This document shows positions 45,649 through 57,660 of a stretch of DNA of 64,000 nucleotides, piece by piece (positions within the stretch are counted from its first letter, which is position 1; every line of letters starts with the position of its first letter). The DNA comes from Clitoria ternatea (lineage: Eukaryota > Streptophyta > Magnoliopsida > Fabales > Fabaceae). The notes under the pieces are model-generated. The model was not told the origin of the DNA. It ran no database searches and saw only the letters and a program-made list of their open reading frames with translations. Made by a program: the position numbers and the translations under genes. The DNA lies in the NCBI GenBank assembly GCA_037962975.1, contig CM075669.1, positions 87,030,001-87,094,000 on the forward strand, in the 5' to 3' direction.

Positions 45649-48600
45649 GATGAAGACTTCAGGTCATACCTCCAATAGACCTCGTGGTACGTGGGGTGCT
45701 GGAGGCTAAGAAGGGAAAAACTACAGAGGTGTAACTAGAGGGATAACTAGGTCCACTGGATCTACAGGTAATGGCTTTATTGGTATATTAGAGGGAATCT
45801 CCTCTAGGTTCTCGTGACCAGCCTGGTCCTCTTGATGAATTACACTCCTGGTATGGTACCAGTGCCTGGCCGGAGGTCTCTTTTGGGGTCGCTCACCCCA
45901 TACAATTCAATCATTCCTGACGCTCGCCCTATATAATTTAATCAATTACAATCAACCCTTCTGACTCTCTTTTGGGGTCCCTAGTATGTACTCTAAGTTA
46001 TCTCACCACTCTTGGTCCTGACGGACCTTTTCCATTTCCCATTAATCCCCTAAAATCACTAAGGTTCGTATAATCATAAATAAGTAACATGTGGTCACGA
46101 TCTAAGCATAATGATGTAATGCATAAATTTCATTTCATTATTTTCATTCTCTTTATTAGTCATTATGATGCATATGGGCCCATCATCTCCTCATCAATCC
46201 CAACACAATATATCACAGTCCCACCTTATCCCCCTTGTCCACTAGAGAGACCAGAGCTCGCCTCGTTCTGTTTTCACAAAGGGTAAGGACATAGAGTCCC
46301 CTCAACAATGGATCCAAAACACATCTCATCAGAACGGCACTACACAGCCATAGAAACCCCCACCTCTCATCGAAGTATACCAGAGTTTGCCACAGGCTGT
46401 CCAACTTCGGGTGTGAATCTAAGCCATTAGAGGTCTGCCCCTGGTATACTCCCTAAATCTCTCTCGGGGAATCGAGGCATAGTTGTTCTTCAATGTACCC
46501 TTTCACTGTATGCTCTAGGGAGTTACTAAAACATCCACCTTTATTCTCCATGTATGATGCATGACTTAACATTTCATCTATCATTGGTTAGTCCTCGGTA
46601 GGGTTCCTTTAATGACTCTTTTTCATTCCTAATGTTGGGTTCTTTTTTTTCCTTGTTATCAAGTATTGTTTAATTTCTTCCTTTCCTTAGTGAAAATTTA
46701 CAATGATCTTTCCGACTCTTAGGAATGAAATGAGATTCCACAATTTCTAAAAAATCACAGGGTACCTTGGCGTTACGACGCCCATCAATCATCATTGGAT
46801 CCAAACTCTTTCTATTTTCACAATCAATCATTTTGGAACCATTGCTGATACCGCTTTCCATATCCATTTGTCTTATTCAGAATCTTCCCCTATTCAGTTA
46901 TCCATCTATCACACACAACATTTATCGATATAATATACTTATGAGAAACTTTACTTAAACATTCATCAACATATCACATCAATAATTATACAGTGATACC
47001 ACGACATATACAACAACACATGCCTCAAATTTTACTATTTATGGATATGTTGTGAATGACATATTTATCGTTATTAAATTTGATGTGCTAGCCTTTACAT
47101 CAGGTTATTACTAGAAGTTTTATGTTATACATCGGGTCAGGTTGCTTTTCGAGATATTTGGGTTCTCTTGAACCATTTATATTCCTATTAATTTAATCGG
47201 GTAGAATTGATTTATTTCATAATTTAATTTCCTAATGTCCAATTTTGAATTCTTAGGTCATCTTCAAGTGACCTCATTGTCTATTTTATTTCACCAATCT
47301 AATTGGGCTTTATTTGTTGAATAACTTATTTTCTTGGTCACTAAACGGGTCACTAATCCTTTATGTTCCAGTAGTGGTTTAGCGATGTTTTTCTTCAACT
47401 TAAGATTACCGAATTTTGTAACTCTTACTTTATTTCTATTATTCTTGACTACATTAACTAAATTAGTCCCTTAACTGCATTCTTTTAATTAACTAAATTT
47501 ATTTCCTCTATGGGTGTCCATTAGTATGCTTAGGGGTTTAGATGTTCTTTTAACTTTTATGTTATAAACTTAATCTAACATTACTTTACTACCCAACACT
47601 ACTATTTAATAGGTTATGTTCATTTTTATCATTTAGTCTAAGGTCTAAAATCCTAAAACCTTTCTTTCTTAACTAGTAACTTTTCTTCTTTTTATGCTAT
47701 GTTTCAAAATTTCTAAGTTCCCTTCTAATAGTTTTTATTGGTTACCAAAATTTCTACTCATAACATTCTTTCCTTTTATTAGAGTTCTAAATTTTGAATT
47801 CATTTTATTTAAGAACATTCCCTTTGTCCTAATTAGTTTACTAGAGTTCGTTTTGGTTTTCTATAACTATTTTAAATGAGATTCTAATATTCCTTTTCTT
47901 TTTCTACTTAACTTACTTAGCCCATTAAAACCCAAAATTTTATTACCTATAAAATCTTTTCCCAATTTAATTCCACTTCATTAAATTTCAAGGGTCTCTT
48001 TTCTTTTCCTTTTCATTTTACTTCAAATGGTCACTAAAATTGGTCACTAAATTTTTTATTTCCATTTCTTTTTCTTAGTTCATAAACTTTATTTGGCCTA
48101 AATCATGTCATTTTTTTATAAAATTCCTTCAAGTAAAATTTTCCACTTTTCAAAACTCAATCTATTTATTCAATTAGCTTCTATAAATCTTTATAATATT
48201 TTAAAAACAATGCCACTTTTGAAACTTAGTAAAATAAAATGTCGTACCCGTCCGGTCGGTAAATTTTCTCGAAGTGCGCAATATCTTCCAAATAATTTCG
48301 ACGATGCTTAACGATAAATTTAATTCCTAATAGTGGGGCTTACCGGGGAAATAAATTACAAATTACATAATAACACCATAAATTTAAAATTAAATAATAC
48401 AACCATATCGAATAAAACCGAGCCCGTCTAAACACTAAAATTTCTAAGTTTCCTTTTCTCCTCCGATTGCGATGAAACCTTCCCGAACACATAAACATCA
48501 AGTTACGCCAAATAAATTTCTAAAATACCCATTAATTTAAAAATATAATAATTCTAACCGTCAGTTACGAAAATTTTCATGGTTCAAAATCTAACCGTTG

Positions 48601-50938
48601 GATCGTGATGAAATTTTAAACGGAGGTCCCCAAGTATCCAAGTAACATTGTAGAACAACCAAAAACACAATCAAATGAGGAAAAAACCATCTTTACCTCA
48701 TGGGGCAGTGGTTGTCCGGGGAAAGAAAATGGTGGCATCACTTTCCAAATGCTCCGAACGCATCCCGATCGTCATCTAAGCTCCCGATTCCTAAGGCAAC
48801 TAACAATCAACCAAGGGAGCATAAAAAGGTCACATTTTTGGCCTCCAACAGCAAGGAGAACATCACTAAATTTTCAAAATGAAAGCTGATCTTAAATGAA
48901 GAAAACCAATAACAAAAATTCAATAGAAAACACCAAAATTTTCACCTTGAATGGATTGGGTAGCTGGCGGTTTTGAAGCTCCTTACATAAGGGGATGAAA
49001 TTAATTTTTTTAGGCCATTCCTTGCAAGAAAATCTAAAAGAAGGGGGTTGTTTTGGTTGTGGCTAGACCGTGGTTAGGAGTAAAGGAAAAAAAAAGGAAG
49101 TAAAACTTTTTTGAATGGTTGAAGGTGGGAGATAGTGGTGTGGCCATGACTTTGGTGGCCTAGGGTGGTTGTTGTGGTGGCTGTTTTAGGCTTAGGAATG
49201 AGAGGAAATGGAGAGGGAAGGGAGAAGGCTTGCTGCCATGAATAAAAGAAGAGAGCTAGAATGGGACGGCTGAATGGAATGATGGTGATCTTGGGTGAAG
49301 TGATGTTGGGTTAAGGTGAAATGATGGTGGGTTAGTTTGCATAAATTTTGATTGGTTAAAGAGGGAGGTGGGTGGGCTGAGTGGAGGGGGAAAGCCTGGT
49401 TGTGACACCTCTCTAATGAGGTGGCGTGAGGTGTGGATGGGCAGGTGTCATCCAAAGGTGGCCAAGAAATTAATTTGTTACACGAAGAATTAAAGCATGC
49501 AGAATGTTTTGAACTAGAAAAATAAGGGCGTTAAAAATAAATATGTAAATCATGGGATTGGAATTAGGAAAAACTCACAACACAAATATTGTAGATCTTT
49601 GTTTTCTATTTAATATGATATACCATTTATGACGATCCAAGATCAGTAGCCCGAGATATGCAAAATTTATGACAAGATGCTCTAGAAGCTCCTAGATCAG
49701 TTAGTGCCTTGATAATAAATTCACCATTAATTGTCCTTTGAGAATTTGGTTTCATGTGCTTCATAACAATTGTAGACCTCTTTAATATGGATCCTTAGCA
49801 AAAAGAACAAAACAATTCAAGCATTGGACGGGGTAGATATGTGACTTTTATTGAAGGCTGCTTGTACAGTGATGAAATAGATAAGGGGTTGCAAAGATCC
49901 ATTAAACTGTACTGATCTAGATGGATTTAGCCTTTGATGTTTGCATGGAAAATGTAGATAATTTTGTTATAGAGATTTTGACACTAAGTTTGCATGAATC
50001 AAAGATTGTATGAAAGACTTATGAATTTCTTTCTGAACCATATGCAGAATAAAATGTCGAAACAATGGAATTTTGAGCCAAACATTCTTAATATTCGATT
50101 TTTGGGTCGACAGATTAGGAACCGAAGTTTAGGGCTAGAAAAAAAGGTTGAAGATATTTTCAAAACAAAAAGTTTCAGACAAAAATCGTTTGATTCCAAG
50201 GTCGTATGCAAAAGTTGTGTCCAAAACACTGAAGGTATTCAGATCGAGTTTTAAAACAATTTATGAAGAAACTGATTTATGGAAAAATGAGGGTGATAGA
50301 GTCTGAACCGAGCTTTGGCCTCTTCAAGAAATGTTCCTAAAACATCAAAATGAGTCACTTGAGACTGACTGTGCCACCATCGAATATCCCGAGGTATATG
50401 ATTTGGCGGATTAGGCTAAGTCAGGCACTCTTGATTCTTCACGGAGGGATCCTAAATGGACTAGTTTCCCTACTGGATCATTAGTCTCAGGTCAAATGGT
50501 CAAAGTACGACCTTAGGCTGTGTCCTATAGTTCTTTTATGAGGAACCGGGTGATATTTATTATTAAAATAATTAATTAATTCTTAATTAAACTTCATTAG
50601 AAATAAACTTTCATAGTTCAAACTTATTATTAACAATATTGGATATCAAAATAAATATTATCTAATTATTTTATCTTTTAAAATTATTAATAATAAAATC
50701 CATTAACTGATCAATATCAAAATATGATATTAGCTACTAATCACCTTTATTAAAGGGGTTAACTTAGTGTTTTATGAAATCTTGAGCTCTCAAAAAAAAA
50801 ATCTAACTTGATACTTAAATAAGTCTAAATATTCTCAATCAGTTATAGCCACAATTATCAGATAATTGACTAACATCATCTATAAATTACCAAGATTAAA
50901 CATCATTCATAAATCATTATTTCTAGCATCAATAACAA

Positions 50939-50974
<36 letters not shown>

Positions 50975-51259
50975 CTCATTTACAGTCTTAATGTTAAATC
51001 GAACATGATTATCTTTCACATAAATCACCGCCAAGTCAATAAATTCCTCTAAATCTCATTGTTACACATAACCTCTCTCACTCACTTATTTCATTTGACT
51101 AAGCTATTCCCTATTCACATTCTCTGGGGTCTCTCTTCCTCGTGCTCAGAACAATCTATGGGTTACGCCAAAGTCTCAACTCTTCTAAAAGACTTAATAA
51201 GGCACTTCTCGGAGGTCTGAGATTCTAGATTTCTATTCTGAAAAATTAGGGTTGTTACA

Positions 51260-51556
51260 TCATTGCATTGGTTCTATGATGTGTAGAAATCATGGCCGGT
51301 TGCATTACAGTGAGGGGTACACTGAAGAACGACTGCATTTCAGGTTCAGAATGAACCTTGGAAGTACTCTGGGTTCAGGCATCCAAGGCTCGATTTAGCA
51401 CCCGATGCCAGACAATCCATGGCCAACCAGGGGTACTTCAACGTGAACAAATGTTTCTAGGGCCGTGTAGCGTAAGTTCTGATTTTATGTTGCCATACAC
51501 GGGGTGTGAGGTTTGGATCAATGATGATGATAATGATGATGGGCTATGGTCCATGT
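51260..51556 (+). repeat. HP-c middle part
   Basis: Resumes HP-c after HP-d. It contains CTTGGAAGTACTCTGGGTTC and a CCAGACAATCCATGGCCAACC stretch; these align with CTTGGGAGTATAACTGGGTC and GGACAATCCACGGCAAGCC of HP-b (17608-17680). It ends at the CATGT duplicated by the solo LTR insertion. Confidence 0.6.
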
Positions 51557-54500
51557 TGTAACATCCCGAATTTTAAAATAGAAGATTAATTAAGGAAAAT
51601 AAATATTGACAAGTTGAATATGAATTGTTTAATGTCCCAATAAATTGAAATTAATTAAATTAAGATTTTTGGGAATTGTTGGTAATTTATGGAGACCGGT
51701 TAAGCTAAAAATGAGCCCGGTTGAAATATGGGTGTCGGACCAAGTATCTCGGAATGAGATGATATTGGTCAGGGCTGTAGAGAATAATATTGGGAATTCG
51801 AATATACATTCAGAATAATTTTAGGATGAAGTATTGAGCCCAGACGATGAGCCTGTTAGTGACAAAAAATGATGAATTTTAATAGATGAAGTTAAAATAA
51901 AACAAAAAGCCCAAACTCTCTTTCCTTTTCCACATGAATGCTGAAGCAATTAGGAAAATAATTCACTTCTTCTCTTCTTCATCTCTTCCTCATTTCTTCT
52001 CCTACTTTCTTCTTCTTCCAAAGCCCTAACTTTGAATGGTGAGCTTCTCCTCCATTTTCGTTTTGAAGAAGCTAGGAAGAGAATTATTAGAGCTGAATTC
52101 CTCTTTTCTCCACTTGGAACCCAATTCGTTTTGGGTGTGAGGTAAGCTTCTCCCACCATTTTTGGATGGGTTTATGTTGATATTATGGGTATTATGATTT
52201 TGGGAGAAGATGCATGTGCATGGTTGTTTATTAGAGCATTTAATGCTCATGCCCTAGAATGGGATATCATAAATGCAAGTATTTATGGGAGGAAAATGGT
52301 TGTTGGTGTATTAATGATGATGGGAAGTAAAGGTTTATGATGTATTAATGAAGGTGGATGGGTTTTGGAGGAAACCCTAACCTAAGAGTTTGGGGGAAAA
52401 TAGTTAAAGTTTGTTTAAGAATGTGTTTAATGGAGAAATATATGTCGTTGAGGAGTTTTATGAAGATTGGGGATAGGATTGTCTTGTAATCCTTGAATTT
52501 AATGATGGTGGCTTAATGGGAAGGAATTCCTGAAGCCTAATAGAGAATAAAATGATATCCACAACATGTTTAACACATGTTGTGACATTACAAATATGAT
52601 TGTGACTAAATAGAATTGAATTGATGATTTGGGTAGTTGATTGATTAAGGTTTTACATGAATGTGAATGTAGGACCTATTCCGAACGACGAGACGGGACC
52701 GTCTTATCAATCGGAATTTTTATCTTGAGGTAGGAGAGGAGTCTAAATTCTAAATGCATGAATTTGAATGTTAGTTGATTGTGGTATATGGTGTTATGCA
52801 TGTTAACCTTGCTTGAATGTTGTAAGAAATGATGACTTGTGGTGTGATGTAGATAATATGTTTGGCAACATGTTTTTGTGCATTTAGAATATTCATGGTA
52901 TGTTATGCGAAGGTGTGTAATGAGCAGTGATATGATGTTAAGTTGTGTTTACCATGAATGTGACATGAATGATGATGTTGTTTGTTGAGATTGAGAATAA
53001 AGAGAATGCCACCCAAAGATTTAAACTATAATGAATAATTAATGTTGATGAAAGCCAAAGTGGTGAGATGTGATGATGATTGTGTGAGGTGGTAAAAGTA
53101 TATTTAAGACAACATAAAAGATATGAATACCAGTTAGAGGTTGTGTGACAATTCAATGGTTGAATAATGTGATATGTATATGCTTGTGTGCTTTGTGTGA
53201 AATTGTGTTGGTATATGGCATGGTGAATATTATTGATGTGCAAAGTATACATGTGTGAAAGCCTAGATGCATAATCACTTGGCATTCATATTCATTCCTT
53301 TGGAATGTGGACTCACTCTCCCATGTTGTCAATTTTAGACTTGTGATGCAGGGCATTCATGGGAAGAGTAAGCATTTTGCAGTATACTTATGGCTGTAAA
53401 GGTAATTAGTGTATAGGGAGCGCCTTGGCCGGCGATATATGTAATCATATCTATTTTGTGTAGAAGGGGATGTAATGAATGTGTATTTTGGAAGATTACA
53501 TGATAGATGATTTTGGAGGGTCATGGAGGAAAATGAGAAATTGTATGTATATCTCATTTTCATTGGTGACCCTAAGTATATATGAAGGTTTACATTTTAA
53601 TGGAAATTCCCTATGTGTTGATGAATGGATGAAGAATTATATTTGAGTATTTCTTTTATAAAACTGAAGAGATGAAGAATTAATTTATATATATATATGA
53701 TTTGATGAGTTGAATGGAATTTAAATATATGATGGTGTAGAACCAGTCCTAAATGACCTAAATGACAGTTGAGATGTAATGCATGCTGATTGAATAGAGG
53801 TAGTTCAATTTTAGAGGGTTGTGTTGGGTAAAATTCGAAATCTGCATAATGTTTGAAGTTTTCGCTTAGGCGAATTAGATTCTCGCCTGAGCGAGAGTCT
53901 CATCTATTAGGGAATTAGCTTCTGGGCAATTTTCGCTCAGGCCAGATTGTCCCAGTATCAGTGTTTAGACACTGGAGGGAATTCGCTCAGGCGAATGGAG
54001 TTTCGCCCGAGCGAGGGCGATAGGATTAGTCACTGGTCCGATTTCGCTCAGGCGAATGGACAGTTCGCCCAAGCGAGAGTGTTAGGAGAATCAGAGGATG
54101 GCTACTGGATGAAGTCCGCCCGAGCGAAGAGTCTAAGGAATGGCATTCGCCCAGGCGAGACCATTAGTTAGAGAATGGGTGAGTTCATGAACGAATCCTG
54201 CCTAAGTGAGGATTTTTGAAAATAAGCTAAGAGGTGGTGGAATTTCCGAGTGAATTCCGAGTGACTTAAGTCCGAGCCATGGTTTTCCGAGTGAGGAGGT
54301 GTACTTAACCCGAGTGAGAAGGCTCTTGAGTGTGATAATCTGGGCAGTGGAGTCCCGAAGGGGAATTTTCGAGTCCAGCGTACTTGTTCCGAGTGGTTTG
54401 TCCCGGTTTTGTATTCTCCGAGTGGGAGAACACCGATTGGTGTTACTCAGTGTGAGTTTGCCCAGGAATTCCCTGGAATAATTCCACTCGAGTGAGAAAG

Positions 54501-55472
54501 AGAGGAAGTCAGATTTGTAACAAAATATCGAGTGAAAGCCGAGCAGACAATGGGTCGGTCTTGGAATGATATTCCGAGTGAAAGACCAAACAGGGGTGAG
54601 TCGGTTTCTGGGAAGTTTCCCGAGTGAAACACCGAGTGGGTGAAGTCTCGGACTTGGAGTGAATTTACTGAGTGGATGTTGTGTGAGGGAGGACTCGGTC
54701 TAGTATGATCTTACCGAGTGAAGGGCTAAGTGAATCTGGGGTCGATCAGCATGACTTGCTGAGGGGAAATCTGTGTGCCTTGAGCTAGTCTCAGGGAGAT
54801 CTTGCTGAGTGTGAACCCGAGTGCCTCGAGTCGGTCCTGGTGGAATTGTGCCGGGTGAAAACTAGTGAGAAGAGAGTCGGGTTTGGGGAGACTTTGCCTA
54901 GAGAAAATCTGAGTGTGGTGTAATCCTGATTGTACGAGTGAATATAGGCTTGACCCCGAGAGATGTTCACTTAAGCGAGTAAGTCTCGCCCAGGCGAGTT
55001 CATACTAAATTCGTTTCTGGAGGATTTTCGCCCAATGCTCGTTGAATCCGCCCAAGTGAGGCTTCGGGGTCTCGCTCAAGCGAGTCGGAGTCCGCTTGAG
55101 CGAGTGGGACTCTGATGGTCCTATTCGCGTTATTCATTCAATTTCTCATTCTCTTCCACATTGTGACCCTATTCCATGATACTGATGCGTACTTGGAGTA
55201 TATGATTGGGCTTATTAATTTCCCAATGGTCGGTTTCTCAAAATATAAACACATTTCATTCATGTCTTCAATTTTTCTTCCGCTGATTTAAACTTGGAAA
55301 ATTATCCTGAAAATTTAATCTTTTAATTCCACCCTCCCATATCTTCATATATGGGAGTGGTTCATCATTGATCCAGGTACTGTGTCAAAAATGCTTCTGC
55401 ACTTAATTTCTTTCATTGAATTTATGATTTATAAAAACGTGAAAAATTTACCCTGATTTTTGGGGTGTCTCA
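51557..55472 (+). mobile_element. Ty3 solo LTR, 3.9 kb, TSD CATGT
   Basis: Starts TGTAACATCCCGAATTTT and ends GGGGTGTCTCA, flanked by CATGT at 51552-51556 and 55473-55477. No internal region is present, so it is a solo LTR left by recombination between two LTRs. Its first 1.45 kb matches the truncated LTR 6591-8088. The second half (53860-55120) holds many CCGAGTGA(A) motifs and paired boxes such as TCGCTCAGGCGA and TCGCCCAAGCGAG, as in the LTRs at 924-6590. A CTCACTCTCCC box near 53311 marks the position where related LTRs have ACTCACCC. Confidence 0.9.
53860..55120 (+). repeat. CCGAGTG and CGCTC..GCGAG motif field in the solo LTR
   Basis: More than twenty CCGAGTG heptamers (dense at 54245-54720), and at least eight near-palindromic boxes of the type TCGC(T/C)C(A/G)(A/G)GCGA(A/G) at 53863-54160 and 54965-55105. 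The boxes often come in pairs 20-30 bp apart. The same vocabulary occurs in inverted orientation in 924-4156 and directly in 4157-6590. Confidence 0.7.
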
Positions 55473-56679
55473 CATGTACCCTGTTGATAGAACATAACTC
55501 GAAAGAACTCCGACCACTCTAGTTACCACGATAGGTGTTCCTCCCAATAGACATATTGCGGAGATATGATGATGATTATGTCGATGATGATGAGATTGAT
55601 TGGCCCCGTTTGCATGCATAAGAATTAATTGAGAAAGAGAATCATAAATTTCTTAACTCATGCATAATATCTAATTGACTAACAACATATGATTTATGAT
55701 ATGGTGTTTGGATTTGTGGTGATGTATTGCTAATGATTATGATTATGTCTGTGACTGGTTCCTTGTATATTCTAGTAGTTCTTGATAACGTGTTGATAAT
55801 GGTTTGAACTGTGATGTTATGTGATGGTATGTGAACAATGGTACTTGCATTTGTGGATACGATTCTATAGTGTATGTTGTGACAATTAAATCGGTAGCTG
55901 AAATCAATGTGATATCCATTATGTGCACTATAATGCTTATACTTGTGACTGTGACCTATCTAGTAATTCTTGTGATTTATGGTATGACCTGATCTTATGA
56001 TGATGAATATGCATAATGTTTATCTACATAGCTAGGATTGGTTGAAATATATTATGATGTTATGCAGGAAATTTATGATGCCTATGTTTATGATGCAATA
56101 GTTGTAGAAAACGTAATGGTATTATGTTTGGCTAGTATGTATACATGATATTAAGTATGATAGTATTAGTCATAGACATGGTCTGTGCTGCATATGATTA
56201 TAAAATGCTAGATGTCGAGTAGAACTTAGATTGTATATATGTGGGGGAGGTGTTGCCCTGATCTAATGTGTTCTTTGTGTGTTATATTGATGCTATAGTT
56301 TGAGGAGATGTCAGAAATGATAAACCTCCTATTGTGCGAGGAGCAAGTAGGGATAGAAGATCTCACCTTTATAATTTTTGTAAAAATAGAATTGGAGAAG
56401 AAGAGAAAGAAAGATTTACAACAAAATGGATAGGAGAAATAAGATATTGCTTTAGTTGGTTTACATTTCTTTGTATCTATGGGTGCCTACGTGCCCCTAC
56501 CATTCAGAGTAACGTATGTATTTTTATGACCATGTAATGCACAGTGTGTGTTGTTTCTTGATCCACTATTGTTTTATGTACAAAAAAAAAATTCCACACT
56601 TTTTCTCATCTTGTAACCTCTTAGTTAAGTAAGATGGTCCAGTGGAAGGGATCTATCCTAGTTAACCAAGGGTGTTACA
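55473..56679 (+). repeat. HP-c right part, with terminal hairpin
   Basis: After the second CATGT, ACCCTGTTGATAGAACATA continues HP-c, as in ACCCTGTATTATGATATGA of HP-b (17802). It includes a GTACAAAAAAAAAA tract (56578-56590) and the hairpin (56617-56670). It ends GGGTGTTACA at 56679, where the RT frame of G1 begins. The frame at 56334-56537 is not supported as a gene. Confidence 0.65.
56617..56670 (+). terminator. HP terminal hairpin (HP-c)
   Basis: The left arm CCTCTTAGTTAAGTAAGAT pairs, with a few mismatches, with ATCCTAGTTAACCAAGG. It ends 9 bp before the unit end. It is the weakest of the four versions. Confidence 0.45.
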
Positions 56680-57660
56680 AACTTTATGGCTCTACTATAT
56701 TTTCCAAAATTGATCTTAAAAGTGACTACCATCAGATAAGAATTAAAGAAGGTGATGAATGGAAAGTTGCTTTTAAAACCAAACTTGGATTATATGAGTG
56801 GTTGGTTATGCCCTTTGGTTTAACCAATGCACCAAACACTTTTATGAGATTAATGAACCATTTTTTAAGGGAATTCATTGGTCAGTTTGTAGTTGTTTAC
56901 TTTGATGATATTCTGATTTATTCTAAAAACATGGACTCTTACCTTACTCATCTTAGACATGTTATGCTTGCACTACACACATAAACTTCTTGTAAACCTT
57001 GGCAAGTGTTCTTTTGCAATGGGTAACATAGTTTTTCTTGGATTTGTTGTGAGTGAAAAGGGTGTACAAGTAGATGAAGAAAAAGTTAAGGCAATTAGTG
57101 CTTGGCCTACACCCATAAATGCTAATAAATTAGAAGCTTCCATGGCTTCGCAAGCTTCTATAGATGATTTGCTAGAGATTTTTTTTCTTTGGTCTCTCCT
57201 TTGAATGAATTACTTAAAAAGAATGTTCATTTTCAATGGGGTCCAAAGTAAGAAAAATCTTTTAATGAACTTAAGTATAGCTCACATATGCTCCAATTTT
57301 AGCTTTGCCAAAATTTTCAAAAACTTTTGAGCTTGAATGTGATGCCTCCAATATGAGCATGGGTGTAGTCATATTGCAAGAAGGCTACCCCATTGCGTTC
57401 TTTAGTGAAAAACTTAATGCGGCTGCCCTTAATTGATAAAGAGTTTTATGCCCTTATTAGAACCCTACAAACTTGGGAACACTACTTGATCCCAAAAGAG
57501 TTTGTCATCCATAGTGATCATGAATCACTTAAGTATATAAAAAGGCAACATAAGCTAAATAAGAGACATGCAAAGTGGGTAGAATATCTGGAACAATTCC
57601 TTTATGTCATCAAGCATAAAAATGGCTAATCAAATGTTGTAGCCAATGCCTTATCTCGTA
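56680..57660 (+). pseudogene. pol: Decayed RT and RNase H of element G1
   Basis: The frame enters RT in the middle of the palm: KLYGSTIFSKIDLKSDYHQI, FGLTNAPNTFMRLMNHF, and the catalytic YFDDILIYS near residue 91 of the 56634 frame. After frame changes come FAMGNIVFLGFVVSEKGVQV and then RNase H remnants (ELECDASNMSMGVVIL near 57330, EHYLIPKEFVIHSDHESLKY at about 57480-57530). The RNase H region ends with IKHKNG, a stop, then SNVVANALSRR. The N-terminal part of RT (roughly 85 or more codons before LHGS) is absent from the window. Stops and frameshifts make it non-functional. Confidence 0.8.

Larger units (their letters stand above)
39166..48493 (+). repeat. 9.35 kb segmental duplication, copy B (next to Tat LTR)
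   Basis: Second copy of 17046-26399. It starts at the GTCAT target next to the Tat LTR and continues past 48493 into the rest of HP-d, which copy A lacks. It contains the 3' 1.4 kb of HP-b (39166-40599), HP-a right part (40600-43633), HP-c left part (43634-45055) and part of HP-d. Substitutions against copy A cluster in the first 1.3 kb; from about 19500/41600 on the two look identical. Confidence 0.9.
45056..51259 (-). mobile_element. HP-d, complete LTR-like unit, 6.2 kb
   Basis: In minus sense it starts TGTAACAACCCTAATTTTTC (51259) and ends GGGTATTACA (45056), a TGTAACA/TGTTACA-type pair. It holds a TA microsatellite (50941-50970), a T-rich zone, a CT/CA-rich leader (49190-49480), a CGGTAAGCCCCACTATTAGG box near 48333, the 96-residue ORF (45358-45648) and the terminal hairpin (45063-45117). 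It interrupts HP-c. No retroviral internal genes adjoin it, so it is probably a solo LTR of an unidentified large Ty3-like element; a non-autonomous LTR-type element is the alternative. The frames at 49192-49455 (-) and 49994-50254 (+) are not recognised. Confidence 0.6.

Noticed and set aside
17046..48493. The 9.35 kb direct repeats as giant LTRs of one element around the Tat gag
   Set aside because: The edges lack TG..CA ends in the right place, there is no purine tract before the left copy, the Tat element has its own 924 bp LTR and primer site, and copy A holds the uninterrupted target site.
49790..49910. Short frame reading GRYVTFIEGCLYSDEIDKG in HP-d
   Set aside because: Looks protein-like, but is only about 27 codons long between stops and has no partner in the other HP units.
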